From Dactylosporangium sp. AC04546 (GTDB taxonomy: Bacteria; Actinomycetota; Actinomycetes; Mycobacteriales; Micromonosporaceae), in contig NZ_JAHYSG010000020.1 of assembly GCF_022095675.1 (NCBI RefSeq), positions 73,356 to 137,355 of the forward strand: a stretch of DNA of 64,000 nucleotides, given 5' to 3'. The notes under the pieces were generated by a model. The model made no database searches. It was not told where the DNA came from and saw only the letters and a list, made by a program, of their open reading frames with translations. Shown here one piece after another: positions 44,281-53,161 of the stretch (positions are counted from its first letter, which is position 1; every line of letters begins with the position of its first letter). The position numbers were made by a program, and so were the translations under genes.

Positions 44281-45575
44281 CACCTCCTGCGACCCGATCT
44301 GGCGCCCATCCCGTGAGCCAACGACGCGGGACGCGGCGTGCGCCCTTTACGGCATTGATCGCCGCGTACGTCGTGTCGGTGGCCGGCACCTCGATGTCGG
44401 CGATCGCCATACCCTGGCTGGTGCTCACCACCACCGGCAGCGCAGCGCAGACCGGTGTCGTCGTGTTCGCCCAGTTGCTGCCGTACGTCGCCACACAGTT
44501 GCTGGCCGCGCCGATCGTCGATCGATTCGGGCTGCGCCGCTCGTTCGTGTGGGGCAACGCGGCGGCCGCTGTCGCGTTCGCCGTCATCCCGGCCTGTTAC
44601 GCCCTCGACATCCTGACGCTGCCGATCCTCATCGGTCTGGTCGTGCTGGCCGGCCTGTGCCGGGGCACCGCGGACTGCGCCAACGGGCCCCTGGTCCCGA
44701 CGACCGCCGAACTCGGCGGGATCGCCATGGAGCGCGCCGCCGGCCTCAACTCCGGTGCCAACCGCGCCGCGCTGCTGCTCGGCGCGCCGCTCGCGGGCGT
44801 CCTGGTGACGCTGTTCGGGCCGGCGACGGTGGTGGCTGTCGACGCGGGCACGTTCGCGGTGGCGGGCATCATCGCGGCGATCTGGATCCGGGTTCCCGAG
44901 ACCTCAACAGTGCAGCGCATGGGTGTTCGCCGGTACCTCGGCGACCTCGGCGAAGGGCTCCGCTTCGTCCGCGGCGACCGTCTGCTGCTGGGCTTCATCA
45001 TCATGGTCGCCGCCACGAACCTGCTCGACCAAGGTCTCGCCGAGGTGATGGTACCGGTGTGGGCCCGCGACCAGATCGGCTCAGCCACCGCGCTCGGGCT
45101 GATCAGCGGCGTCGGCGGCGGGGGAGCGGTGGCCGGCAGCCTCCTCGGCGCCTGGCTGGCGCCCAAGCTGCCCCGATGGATGACATTCGCGGTGTCGTAC
45201 CTGCTCAGCGGAGCGCCGCGGTTCGCCGTGCTCGCGCTGTCCGACTCGTTGGTGCTGATCCTGGCGGTCTGGTTCGTCTCCGAGGTGTTCAGCGGCACCC
45301 TGAACCCTGTCCTCGGCGCGGTCTCGTACGAACGGATCCCGCCCGAGCTCCGAGCCCGCGTGCTCGGCGTGCTCCGCTCGACCGCCTGGCTCGGCCTGCC
45401 CTTCGGCGCACTGGCCGGCGGCTATCTCACGCAGGCACTTGGTCTGCATACGGCGCTCTGGGTGTTCGGTGGCGCTTACCTCATCATCACGTTGGCGCCG
45501 TTCGTCTTCCCGGCCTGGCGCGAACTGGACCGGCGCCCGGGGCCGGCGCCCGTCCCGACCCCAACAGCGCCATGA
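44277..45575 (+). CDS. MFS transporter (MFS_3/enterobactin-exporter type)
   Basis: A 432-residue, 12-helix major facilitator: AYVVSVAGTSMSAIAIPWLV in helix 1, RFGLRRSFVWGN loop, RGTADCANGPLVPTTAELGG in helix 4, and LRARVLGVLRSTAWLGLPFG in helix 10. This pattern is that of MFS_3 exporters for macrolides and siderophores. The GTG at 44277 overlaps the YrhB-type gene by 4 nt; a GTG at 44313 would also be possible. Confidence 0.88.
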   Translation: MTPPATRSGAHPVSQRRGTRRAPFTALIAAYVVSVAGTSMSAIAIPWLVLTTTGSAAQTGVVVFAQLLPYVATQLLAAPIVDRFGLRRSFVWGNAAAAVAFAVIPACYALDILTLPILIGLVVLAGLCRGTADCANGPLVPTTAELGGIAMERAAGLNSGANRAALLLGAPLAGVLVTLFGPATVVAVDAGTFAVAGIIAAIWIRVPETSTVQRMGVRRYLGDLGEGLRFVRGDRLLLGFIIMVAATNLLDQGLAEVMVPVWARDQIGSATALGLISGVGGGGAVAGSLLGAWLAPKLPRWMTFAVSYLLSGAPRFAVLALSDSLVLILAVWFVSEVFSGTLNPVLGAVSYERIPPELRARVLGVLRSTAWLGLPFGALAGGYLTQALGLHTALWVFGGAYLIITLAPFVFPAWRELDRRPGPAPVPTPTAP

Positions 45576-45705
45576 CCGGCCCGGCGGTGTCTTTGCTCTG
45601 ACATTCGGGGCACGTTCTTACGCTTGACCGGTCTCGACATCGGTGACCTGCAGTACGCGGCGGCATGTGAGTGAGTTGGCGGACAGCGCTCGGTACTGTG
45701 CCTGC

Positions 45706-46677
45706 ATGGATTTGGGATCGGGTTCCGCTGACGAAGCTTCGCCATCGTCTGCTGGTCGGCCTGCGCTGTCCGAACTGCTCGGCAACGCGGATGGCGAGGT
45801 CCTGCTGCTGGGCCTTACCCCGCCGCGCAGGAGCGTGTCGTCGGCTGAGGCGGCACACATCGCAGAGGTCACGCTGGACCGGCTTCACGGCCTGGACCTG
45901 GACGGATTGGTCCTGTACGACATCGACGACGAGAGTGACCGCAATCCCGAGCAGCGGCCGTTTCCGTATCTGCCCACGATGGATCCCGCCATCTTCCACG
46001 CCACCTACCTGTCTGCCTGGCAAAAGCCTGTGGTCGTGTATCGATGCGTTGGCAAGTACCCCGAAGATGTCCTGTCCGGCTGGCTCCGCACTGTCGACCC
46101 CGGTCAGGTGTTGAGTGTGTTCGTCGGTTCCTCATCCTCCGAGAAGCCGGTACACACCAAGCTGGGCGAGGCACATGCGCTACGCGACCAGCTACGACCG
46201 GAGCTCGAGCTGGGGGCCGTCACGATCACCGAACGCTACAGCCGGCGTGGTGACGAGCACCTGCGGATGTTGACCAAGCAGACGCGCGGCTGCTCCTTCT
46301 TCATCTCGCAGGTCGTCTATGACGTGGACGCCACCAAGAGCCTGATCTCCGACTATTTCTACGCGTGCGCCGATCGCGGCGTGCCGCCCCGTCCAGTAAT
46401 TTTCACGCTGTCGGTGTGCGGATCCCTGAAGACGTTGGCTTTCCTCAAATGGCTTGGCGTCGATGTTCCGCGATGGCTTGAAAACTCCCTGCTAAGGTCG
46501 CCGGACCCACTGGCCGATTCGTACCGGCACTGTGTCACCAGCGCGCGGAGTTTGATTGACTTTTGCCGGAACCTTCGCATGCCCTTCGGCTTCAACGTGG
46601 AGAGCGTCTCGATCCGCAAGGCGGAAATCGAGGCATCGGTGCTGCTGGCCAAGGAGATCCGAACGATGCTTCGCTGA
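45706..46677 (+). CDS. methylenetetrahydrofolate reductase-like protein
   Basis: A 323-residue protein of the MTHFR/MetF barrel superfamily, seen in ELGAVTITERYSRRGDEHLR, MLTKQTRGCSFFISQVVYD and RPVIFTLSVCGSLKTLAFLK, in the order and spacing of the FAD-binding barrel. The N-terminus is shorter and unlike true MetF (LLLGLTPPRRSVSSAEAAHI). It may use another reduced folate or flavin reaction. Codon use has many more A/T-ending codons (for example 46440-46500) than its neighbours, a sign of transfer. The ATG at 45706 is preferred over upstream GTGs. It stands alone. Confidence 0.75.
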   Translation: MDLGSGSADEASPSSAGRPALSELLGNADGEVLLLGLTPPRRSVSSAEAAHIAEVTLDRLHGLDLDGLVLYDIDDESDRNPEQRPFPYLPTMDPAIFHATYLSAWQKPVVVYRCVGKYPEDVLSGWLRTVDPGQVLSVFVGSSSSEKPVHTKLGEAHALRDQLRPELELGAVTITERYSRRGDEHLRMLTKQTRGCSFFISQVVYDVDATKSLISDYFYACADRGVPPRPVIFTLSVCGSLKTLAFLKWLGVDVPRWLENSLLRSPDPLADSYRHCVTSARSLIDFCRNLRMPFGFNVESVSIRKAEIEASVLLAKEIRTMLR

Positions 46678-46813
46678 CCACCCTGAGCATTTCGGCCACA
46701 ACGAGATGCTTCGACTGCTCGTCGCCGCCGAGCCCCGCACCGGCGGCCGGACTGTCACAGCGTCACTCCGAATGGCCCGCCACTTCGCCGACACCATGCC
46801 CCGCACGAACTGA
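46676..46813 (+). other. possible protein-like fragment
   Basis: Immediately after the MTHFR-like gene, in another frame, 46676-46813 reads as natural-looking protein (DHPEHFGHNEMLRLLVAAEP, then GGRTVTASLRMARHFADTMP) ending in TGA. There is no start codon of its own. It may be the tail of a lost gene or of a frameshifted extension. The remaining gap to 46935 shows nothing clear. Confidence 0.25.
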
Positions 46814-46935
46814 CGCATCGGACAGCCCCTTCTTGTCCATGGGATAGGCGCCTCACGCCGGGGTTCCGATGGTGCTACGACACGGATACGTCGTGGACCG
46901 CTGTGGAGTTGTACCCGGGCGGGATGCGGCTTCGG

Positions 46936-47730
46936 TCAGTCGGGCTCGACGCCGTGGATGCTGATGCGGGGGAGCCGGGCCAAGTCCCATGCGCCGATCG
47001 GGCGCAGGGCGGTGTCGCCGGGGTCGGCGCCCTGCTCGATACGGCCGGAGGCGCCGGGATGGCACAGCCTCGTGCTGGTGCAACTGGCGGTGGACCGTGA
47101 GGCGTGGATCGCGACGGTGAAGGTCCTGCCCGCGGCGGTGCCACCGGGCACGCCTGTCATCCGTACAACGAGTGTGTAGTCGCCGAGCCCGATCGCCGAC
47201 GGGGTGTAACCTGCCGCGACCGGTGCGACGAGCGGGATGTGTTTCTCCTCGAGGGAACTCGCGAGCCACCGGCCCTGTGCGGCCTGCTCGACGCCGACGG
47301 TGGCGGGGAGCAGCAGGCCGAGCGCCACGGCGGGCACGACACGTCCGGTGACCGAGACACCGGGGCGGATCATCAGCGCGACGCTCAGATGTGCAACGAG
47401 GGCGACCACGGCCCAGCACAATGACGTCTCCCACGGGTCCTGCCAGCGTCCGCCGGCGGCGATTCCAGCGGGCACCATGACGAGGAGCACCGGCAGGACG
47501 AGGGTGTGCGGCCACTCCGCCAGCCTGCGCGTGACGGCCGCCCGTATCGCCCAGGCCGGCAGGACGAGGCCGGCTATGACGACGCCCGCAACCAGCCCGA
47601 AGACCGCGGAGTCCGGTGGTCCGGTCGCGGTCATCCAGCCGACCCCCAGGACGTGGGTGCCCGCGATCAGAACGCCCGTCGCTGAGAGCGCCCCGTACCC
47701 GGCACTCTGCGCCACCACCGACCAACGCAT
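46936..47730 (-). CDS. polytopic membrane protein of unknown function
   Basis: A 264-residue protein with about six helices in residues 8-175 (VVAQSAGYGALSATGVLIAG, SLCWAVVALVAHLSVALMIR, VVPAVALGLLLPATVGV). A soluble C-terminal domain of about 85 residues carries two Cys that could pair. No family is recognised. The ATG at 47730 follows an AT-rich stretch (ATTATCTATATGG) that could be the -10 region of a short-leader promoter. It diverges from the royal-jelly-family gene across 262 bp. Confidence 0.72.
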   Translation of the reverse strand: MRWSVVAQSAGYGALSATGVLIAGTHVLGVGWMTATGPPDSAVFGLVAGVVIAGLVLPAWAIRAAVTRRLAEWPHTLVLPVLLVMVPAGIAAGGRWQDPWETSLCWAVVALVAHLSVALMIRPGVSVTGRVVPAVALGLLLPATVGVEQAAQGRWLASSLEEKHIPLVAPVAAGYTPSAIGLGDYTLVVRMTGVPGGTAAGRTFTVAIHASRSTASCTSTRLCHPGASGRIEQGADPGDTALRPIGAWDLARLPRISIHGVEPD

Positions 47731-47992
47731 CGAACAACCATATAGATAATGGGGGCACAGAAGCTGCCCGCTGGTGACGGAACGAACCGTCCCCCGTCCG
47801 CCCGGTTGTAGACGATCGGCCGCCACCCTCGGGGTGAATTGCCGACCGCCCGGTGTCCGCGCGAGCGGGCCGGCCCCGGGGAAGCGTCCCTGGCGTGATC
47901 GAGACGGCGGGACGCGGGTACGCGACGGCGGTACCGGTCCCGGCGGGTGCTGCCAGGTGGCACCGGCCGGTGGACGAATCCTGGAGGTTCGC

Positions 47993-49084
47993 ATGGGTGC
48001 TGCTCCGCTGGGCGCATGGGTCGCCCGAGACTACGAGGTTGTCGCCGAGCTCGCCGCCCTGATGCCGACAGGCGTCACGGTCGCCGACTCCGGGCGCGTG
48101 TTCATCTCGATCCCGCGGTGGGGCGACGAGGTGTCCTACACGGTCGCCGAGATTGTCGACGGCCGGCCCGTCGCGTTTCCCGACGCGGAGATCAACCGGT
48201 GGAGCCCGCAACGGGCCGCCGACACGTTGGTGTCGGTGCAGAGCGTGGTCGTCGATCCGGCCGGGTACCTGTGGCTGCTCGACAGCGGCAGCCTGGCGTT
48301 CGCGCCGTCCGTCGAGGCCGGGCCGAAGCTCGTCCAGGTGGACCTCGGCACCGGCGGGGTGGTGCGGGTCATCCATCCGTCGGCCGGTGCGGTGACGCCG
48401 ACGACGTACCTCAACGACGTCCGCTTCGACCTCTCGCGGGGCGAGGCCGGGTACGCGTACCTCACCGACTCGCAGCCCGAAGGCGCGCTGATCGTTGTGG
48501 ATCTCGCCTCCGGCGAGAGCTGGTCGCGGCTGCGTGGACACGCGAGTACCCATGCTGAGGACGGCTTCCGCGCCGTGGTGCAGGGCGTCGTCCGCGAGGG
48601 GTATGCGGTCGGCGCCGACGGGATCGCGTTGAGCGCGGACGGCGACCGGCTGTACTTCTGTCCGCTGTCGAGCCGGCGTCTGTACAGCGTCGACACCGCG
48701 GCGCTGCGTGACCGGAGCCTTCCCGAGGCCCAGGTCGCCGCCCGGGTGATCGACCACGGTGACAAGGGTTCGTCCGACGGCCTGGAGTCCGACACGGACG
48801 GCGCGATCTACGCCACCGCGTACGAGCACAGCGCCGTGCTGAAACGGGCCGGCGACGGCACCTGGACCACGGTCCTGCACGCGCCCGCTCTGCTGTGGCC
48901 GGACACGTTGTCGCTGGCCGCCGACGGCCACCTGTACGTGAGCGTCAACCAGCTTCCCCGCACGCCGCTGTTCAACAACGGCGCCGACGATCGTGTCCCG
49001 CCGTACCAGATCATCCGGATTCCGGTGGACGCACGTCCCGTGCGGCTCGGTCCGTCCGCCCCTCGGCCGATTCCGGCGGGCTGA
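47993..49084 (+). CDS. yellow/major royal jelly family protein
   Basis: A 363-residue beta-propeller-type protein. GVTVADSGRVFISIPRWGD at blade 1, TYLNDVRFDLSRGEAGYAYL, ADGIALSADGDRLYFCPLSS and SDGLESDTDGAIYATAYEHS are the marks of the MRJP/yellow family (related to SMP-30 and gluconolactonase propellers). No signal peptide follows the chosen start. The ATG at 47993 has GGAGG 5 nt upstream; the longer frame to 47774 lacks support. In bacteria the activity is unknown, perhaps a lactonase or binding protein. Its 3' end overlaps the convergent TetR gene by 74 nt. Confidence 0.85.
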   Translation: MGAAPLGAWVARDYEVVAELAALMPTGVTVADSGRVFISIPRWGDEVSYTVAEIVDGRPVAFPDAEINRWSPQRAADTLVSVQSVVVDPAGYLWLLDSGSLAFAPSVEAGPKLVQVDLGTGGVVRVIHPSAGAVTPTTYLNDVRFDLSRGEAGYAYLTDSQPEGALIVVDLASGESWSRLRGHASTHAEDGFRAVVQGVVREGYAVGADGIALSADGDRLYFCPLSSRRLYSVDTAALRDRSLPEAQVAARVIDHGDKGSSDGLESDTDGAIYATAYEHSAVLKRAGDGTWTTVLHAPALLWPDTLSLAADGHLYVSVNQLPRTPLFNNGADDRVPPYQIIRIPVDARPVRLGPSAPRPIPAG

Positions 49085-49649
49085 TCGACGGTCGTCCGTC
49101 GAGCGCGTCGGTGAGACGGGCGATGCCGAACTCGTAGGCCTGGTCGATGTCGCCGCCGAGTTTGAAGGCGCCGGCCAGTTCCATGCTGATGAATCCGTTT
49201 GCCCAGGCCGTGAGCGTGCGCGCGGCCACCAGGGCGTGGTGGTCGCCGGCGAGGTGCACGGCGACCCGCATCATGGGCTCGATGGCGCGGGTCAGCGCTT
49301 CGGTGCTCGGCCTGGCGAGGTCGGGTCTCGGCGCGAAGATCAGCTGGTAGCCCATCGGCCGGGCGTGCGCGAACGCGCGGAAGGCCCGGGCCAGCTCGGC
49401 CAGGTCGCGGCGCGGATCGCTGCCGGCACCGACCGTCGCGAGCCGCTCGCCGAGGTCGCGGACGGTGGCTTCGGTGATGAGGCGCACGAGGTCGTCGCGG
49501 TTGCGCACGCGTTTGTACAGCGACGGCGCGCGCACGCCGACCCGGTCGGCGACGGCCTGCATGGTCAGGCCGTCGATGCCGGCCGACTCCAGGATGTCGC
49601 GTCCGGCCTGGACGATCGCGTCGAGCGAGGTCCGATCAGGCGTCGGCAT
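49011..49649 (-). CDS. TetR family regulator (TetR_C_33/WHG type)
   Basis: A 212-residue TetR repressor. The N-terminal HTH is AIVQAGRDILESAGIDGLTM, AVADRVGVRAPSLYKRVRN. The C-terminal ligand domain includes LARAFRAFAHARPMGYQLIF and AARTLTAWANGFISMELAG, a WHG-like pattern. The ATG at 49649 follows GGAGGG. It is divergent from the metallo-beta-lactamase-fold gene and should repress it and itself through the 49681-49740 repeats. Confidence 0.9.
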   Translation of the reverse strand: MPTPDRTSLDAIVQAGRDILESAGIDGLTMQAVADRVGVRAPSLYKRVRNRDDLVRLITEATVRDLGERLATVGAGSDPRRDLAELARAFRAFAHARPMGYQLIFAPRPDLARPSTEALTRAIEPMMRVAVHLAGDHHALVAARTLTAWANGFISMELAGAFKLGGDIDQAYEFGIARLTDALDGRPSISPPESAEGRTDRAARDVRPPESG

Positions 49650-49680
49650 GCCATTTCCCTCCGGATCGCGGATCGCATCC

Positions 49681-49740
49681 ATGGCTATTGACCGTAGCTA
49701 TGATGGCTACGTACGATAGCTATCATGCAGACGATAGCAA
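49681..49740. promoter_or_regulatory. TetR operator cluster
   Basis: The 110 bp divergent gap holds several copies of the same core. TAGCTATGAT lies at 49695-49704 and TAGCTATCAT at 49717-49726, 22 bp apart (two helical turns). GATAGCTATC at 49715-49724 is a perfect palindrome, with flanking GGCTATTG (49683) and GATAGCAA (49733). This is what an autoregulated TetR operator region looks like. It also argues that the metallo-hydrolase starts at 49760 and not at the ATGs inside the repeats. Confidence 0.7.
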
Positions 49741-49759
49741 TCCCGACGCGGGTACCGCG

Positions 49760-50476
49760 ATGAGGCTCGCCCCGCACCTGCACCGCATCGGCAACGACAT
49801 CGTGGCCGCCTACCTTGTGGACACGGACGCGGGCGTGACCGTCATCGACGCGGGCATGGCCGGACACTGGCACGACCTGCGGGCCGAACTGTCCGACATG
49901 GGCCGGTCGGTGGACGACATCCGGGGCGTCGTCCTCACCCACGGCGACGGTGACCACCTCGGGTTCGCCGAGCGGCTCCGGCGCGATCACGGTGTGCCGG
50001 TGTACATCCACGAGGCGGACGCCGCCCGTGCGCGAGGCGAAGTCAAAGCCGACAATGCCTGGGGACGCATGAAGCTCGGCGCGACGGTCGGCTTCTTCTG
50101 GTACGCGATGCGCAAGGGCGGACTCCGCACCGCCCACCTCGCCGAGGTCGTCGCCGTGCACGACGGTCAGGTGCTCGACCTGCCCGGCGCGCCGCGCATC
50201 ATCGGGATGCCGGGCCACTCGCCGGGCAGCATCGCCATCCACGTGCCCGTCGCCGACGCGATCTTCGTCGGCGACGCGATGACCACCCGGCATGTACTGA
50301 CCGGACAGCGCGGCCCGCAACCCGCACCCTTCACCGACGATCCGCACCAGGCGCTGGCGTCGCTGCGCCACCTCGAAGGCGTTCAGGCATCGTGGGTACT
50401 GCCGGGTCACGGCACGCCATGGTCCGGCGGGGTCGCCGAGGCGATACGCGCGATCAGGACCGCCGCCGGAACCTGA
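49760..50476 (+). CDS. MBL-fold metallo-hydrolase
   Basis: A 238-residue metallo-beta-lactamase-fold protein. The main metal motif is LTHGDGDHLGF, in which the second His of HxHxDH is Asp, a common variant. Other ligands lie in GMPGHSPGSIAIH, AIFVGDAM and VLPGHGTPW. Likely a thioesterase, lactonase or glyoxalase II-like hydrolase; I cannot choose. The start at ATG 49760 is downstream of the predicted TetR operators; longer starts at 49706 or 49688 would lie within them. Confidence 0.87.
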   Translation: MRLAPHLHRIGNDIVAAYLVDTDAGVTVIDAGMAGHWHDLRAELSDMGRSVDDIRGVVLTHGDGDHLGFAERLRRDHGVPVYIHEADAARARGEVKADNAWGRMKLGATVGFFWYAMRKGGLRTAHLAEVVAVHDGQVLDLPGAPRIIGMPGHSPGSIAIHVPVADAIFVGDAMTTRHVLTGQRGPQPAPFTDDPHQALASLRHLEGVQASWVLPGHGTPWSGGVAEAIRAIRTAAGT

Positions 50477-50510
50477 AGCGGGGCCCATCGGCATTTCATG
50501 TTAGTGGTCA

Positions 50511-50540
50511 TTGACGCCAAATAGCCGGCGCCGGTACCGT
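50511..50540 (+). promoter_or_regulatory. sigma70-type promoter candidate
   Basis: TTGACG at 50511-50516 and TACCGT at 50535-50540 are 18 bp apart and lie just ahead of the TetR gene start at 50548. This matches the actinobacterial TTGAC(A/G)...TAnnnT consensus and would give a leaderless or very short-leader transcript. Confidence 0.4.
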
Positions 50541-50547
50541 GCTGGTG

Positions 50548-51135
50548 ATGAACGCTCCCCGGCCCTACGCCATGCGGGCCCGTGCCGACGCGAAGGCGGC
50601 GACCCGCCTCCGCGTGCTGCGGGCCGTGCTCGCGCTGAGCGAGGAGAAGATGACGATCGAGATCACCCTTGACGAGGTCGCCTCCCGGGCCGGGACGAGC
50701 GTGCAGACGGTGCTGCGACATTTCGGCAGCCGCGACGGCTTGCTGGACGCGGCGGTCGGGCTCGCCTCCGCCGAGGTCGAGCAGGAGCGGCGGGCACCGG
50801 CCGGCGACGTGACCGGCGCGGTCGAGGCGGTCGTGGCGCACTACGAGCGGCGCGGCGACTTCGTGCTGCGGCTGCTCGGCCAGGAGCACGACCCACGCAT
50901 CGCCGCCGTGGTCGGCCCGGGCAAGGAACTGCATCGACGGTGGGTCCAGGAGGCGTTCGGCCCGCAGCTGCAGGCGCGGCCGGAGAGCGACCGGGACGCG
51001 CTGGTCGACCTGCTCGTGGTGGCCACCGACCTGTACACGTGGAAGCTGCTGCGCCGCGACCGCGGCCTCGACCAGCCGACGACCCAGTCGCGGATGCACG
51101 CCATGGTCACCGCGATCCTCGCCAGCGGCGACTGA
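50548..51135 (+). CDS. TetR family regulator
   Basis: A 195-residue TetR protein: AATRLRVLRAVLALSEEKMT then ITLDEVASRAGTSVQTVLRH with FGSRDGLLDAAV, a normal TetR_N HTH. The C-terminal half is helical and of no named subgroup. The ATG at 50548 is preferred over the GTG at 50539. It is 29 nt upstream of the glycosyltransferase gene and probably controls it. Confidence 0.88.
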   Translation: MNAPRPYAMRARADAKAATRLRVLRAVLALSEEKMTIEITLDEVASRAGTSVQTVLRHFGSRDGLLDAAVGLASAEVEQERRAPAGDVTGAVEAVVAHYERRGDFVLRLLGQEHDPRIAAVVGPGKELHRRWVQEAFGPQLQARPESDRDALVDLLVVATDLYTWKLLRRDRGLDQPTTQSRMHAMVTAILASGD

Positions 51136-51164
51136 CCCCGGCCGGAACGGAAGGAGCCCAGCGG

Positions 51165-52301
51165 ATGCACACGTTGTTCGTCACCGTCGACGCGGGCGGC
51201 AATCTGCCGCCCGCGCTCGGCGTCGCCCGCGAGATCGTCCGCCGCGGCGGCACCGCCCGGTTCCTCGGCCACGAGCCGCAACGCGCCGCCGTCGAACGCG
51301 CCGGGTTCCGGTTCACCGCCGTCCACGACGGACTCGCCTACGACGCGGCCGCGCCCCGCAGCACCCTGTCCGGACTGCGTGACCTGACCGCGGTCTTCGC
51401 CGACCGCGGCATCGGCGCCGACGCGATCCGGCTGGCCCGCGAAGAGCCCACCGACGTGGTGATCGTGGACTGCCTCCTGCTCGGCGCGCTGGACACCGTC
51501 AGGCAGGCCGGGCTGCCGACCGTCTCGCTGGTCCACACCCTGTTCAGCTTCTTCGAGGGTGAGGCTCGCGGGCCGGTCGGCGCGATCCTGCGCCTGCGCG
51601 GCATCCGGATGCGACCGATCCTGTCCGCGCCCGAGCTGAGCCTGGTCACCGTCCGCGCCGACTTCGAACCACCCCGCCGGACCCCGTTCCCGGCATCCGT
51701 GCGTCATGTCGGCCCGGTCTGGCAGGACCCACCCCGCGCCGCCGAACCGGCACCCGGCCGCCCGCGCGTGCTCGTCAGCCTCAGCACCACCCGGTTTCCC
51801 GGGCAGGAACGCGCGCTGCAGCGCATCCTCGACGCCGTCAGCGGCCTCGACCTCGACGCGGTCGTCACCACCGGCCCGAGCATCGACCCGGCGACCCTGC
51901 GCGCCCCGGCCAACGCCACCGTGCACCGGCACCTCGACCACGCCCAGGTCATGCCGACGGCCTCGCTCGTCATCGGCCACGGCGGGCACAGCACCACCGC
52001 ACGCGCCCTCGCCTACGGCATCCCCCTGCTGGTCCTGCCGATGCACCCGCTCATGGACCAGACCGCCATCGGGCGCGCCCTCGACCGGCACGGCGCCGGC
52101 CGGATGCTCTCCCGAACCGCCGGCGTCGGGACCATCCGCGCCGCCGTGACCGACCTGCTCGCCGACGGACCGCACCGCGCCGCCGCCGCCCGCCTCGGCA
52201 CCGACATCCGCCTCGCCGACGGCGCGGCCACCGCCGTCGACCTCCTCGAAACCACCTACGAACACACCCGGCCCGCGACGTCCACGCCACCGAGCGACTG
52301 A
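51165..52301 (+). CDS. UGT/MGT-type glycosyltransferase
   Basis: A 378-residue GT1-family (GT-B fold) enzyme. The C-terminal donor-binding signature is clear: VIGHGGHSTTARALAYGIPL followed by MHPLMDQTAIGRAL. The N-terminal acceptor domain begins TLFVTVDAGGNLPPALGVAR. Relatives glycosylate macrolides and other aglycones, often for self-protection. AAGGAG lies 8 nt before the ATG at 51165. Paired with the upstream TetR it may be a ligand-induced detoxification module. Confidence 0.9.
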   Translation: MHTLFVTVDAGGNLPPALGVAREIVRRGGTARFLGHEPQRAAVERAGFRFTAVHDGLAYDAAAPRSTLSGLRDLTAVFADRGIGADAIRLAREEPTDVVIVDCLLLGALDTVRQAGLPTVSLVHTLFSFFEGEARGPVGAILRLRGIRMRPILSAPELSLVTVRADFEPPRRTPFPASVRHVGPVWQDPPRAAEPAPGRPRVLVSLSTTRFPGQERALQRILDAVSGLDLDAVVTTGPSIDPATLRAPANATVHRHLDHAQVMPTASLVIGHGGHSTTARALAYGIPLLVLPMHPLMDQTAIGRALDRHGAGRMLSRTAGVGTIRAAVTDLLADGPHRAAAARLGTDIRLADGAATAVDLLETTYEHTRPATSTPPSD

Positions 52302-52330
52302 GCACCGCCCGGCAGCGACGACGATCAGCG

Positions 52331-52462
52331 TCAGGCCGGCCGCCACCAGCGCTGCTCGCGCAACCTCTCCCGCCCCGCCGCTGTCGCCCGGCGCCGGCTG
52401 ACGCTGCGCGCGACCAGCCCCTCCATGAAGTCCGTCCCAGCCACGTTCACCCAGCGCTGCAC
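52331..52462 (-). CDS. possible 43-residue ORF after the response regulator
   Basis: Downstream of the response regulator stop, the same frame continues as plausible protein and includes a GTG at 52462 giving 43 residues (QRWVNVAGTDFMEGLVARS, then a basic region with RERLREQRWW). There is no ribosome site and no known family. It could be a small basic protein or the relic of a longer gene. The rest of the gap 52302-52507 shows nothing. Confidence 0.25.
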   Translation of the reverse strand: MQRWVNVAGTDFMEGLVARSVSRRRATAAGRERLREQRWWRPA

Positions 52463-52507
52463 ATAGGCATCGTTCGTCGGCCCGGGCCGGTCCCGCCGGG
52501 GCGCCGG

Positions 52508-53161
52508 TCAGGGGCCGCCGAGGCCGTGCTCGCGGGCCCGGACGATGGCCTGGCTGCGGTCCTTGACCTGGAGCTTCACGAAGATGCTCGACACGTGGTT
52601 CCGGACGGTCTTGGGGCGCAGCGCGAGTCGGTAGGCGATCGCGGTGTTGTCCAGGCCGGCGGCGACGAGCCGCAGCACCTCCCGCTCCCGCTCGGTGAGC
52701 TGCGGGAACGGGTCGGGCGCCGACGCCCGGGCGGTCATGAGGCCGACAGCCCGCGCGCCGACGGCCGGGCCGAGCAGGACCGATCCGTCGGCGACCGCCC
52801 GGATGCCGCGCTCGACCTCGGCCGGCGAGGCGCCCTTGAGCAGGTAGCCGGAGGCGCCGGCGCGCAGCGCCCCGTAGATCGAATCGTCGTCGTCGAGCAT
52901 GGTGACGACCAGGACCGTCACGCGCGGGTAGCGGGCGCGGATGAGCCGGGTCGCCTCGATGCCGGAGTCCTGGTCGAGGTGCAGGTCCATGAGCACCACG
53001 TCCGGGTGTCGCTCGCCGGCGAGGACCACCGCGGAGGCGACGTCAGCCGCGTCGCCGACGCACTCCATCCCGTCGAGCGTCTCGATGAGCGCGCCCATGC
53101 CCAGGCGGAACACCGGGTGGTCGTCGACGACGGCGACCCGGATCGACGCTCGGCCGCTCAC
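52508..53161 (-). CDS. NarL-type response regulator
   Basis: A 217-residue response regulator. The receiver has the acidic pair in VAVVDDHPVF, the phospho-Asp59 in VVLMDLHLDQDSG, a conserved Thr in VTMLDDDD and Lys in GYLLKGAS. The LuxR HTH is LTEREREVLRLVAAGLDNTA to NHVSSIFVKLQVKDRSQA. The GTG at 53161 overlaps the histidine kinase stop (GTGA), so kinase and regulator are a coupled pair. Its targets are unknown; the divergent SARP gene is a candidate. Confidence 0.93.
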   Translation of the reverse strand: MSGRASIRVAVVDDHPVFRLGMGALIETLDGMECVGDAADVASAVVLAGERHPDVVLMDLHLDQDSGIEATRLIRARYPRVTVLVVTMLDDDDSIYGALRAGASGYLLKGASPAEVERGIRAVADGSVLLGPAVGARAVGLMTARASAPDPFPQLTEREREVLRLVAAGLDNTAIAYRLALRPKTVRNHVSSIFVKLQVKDRSQAIVRAREHGLGGP

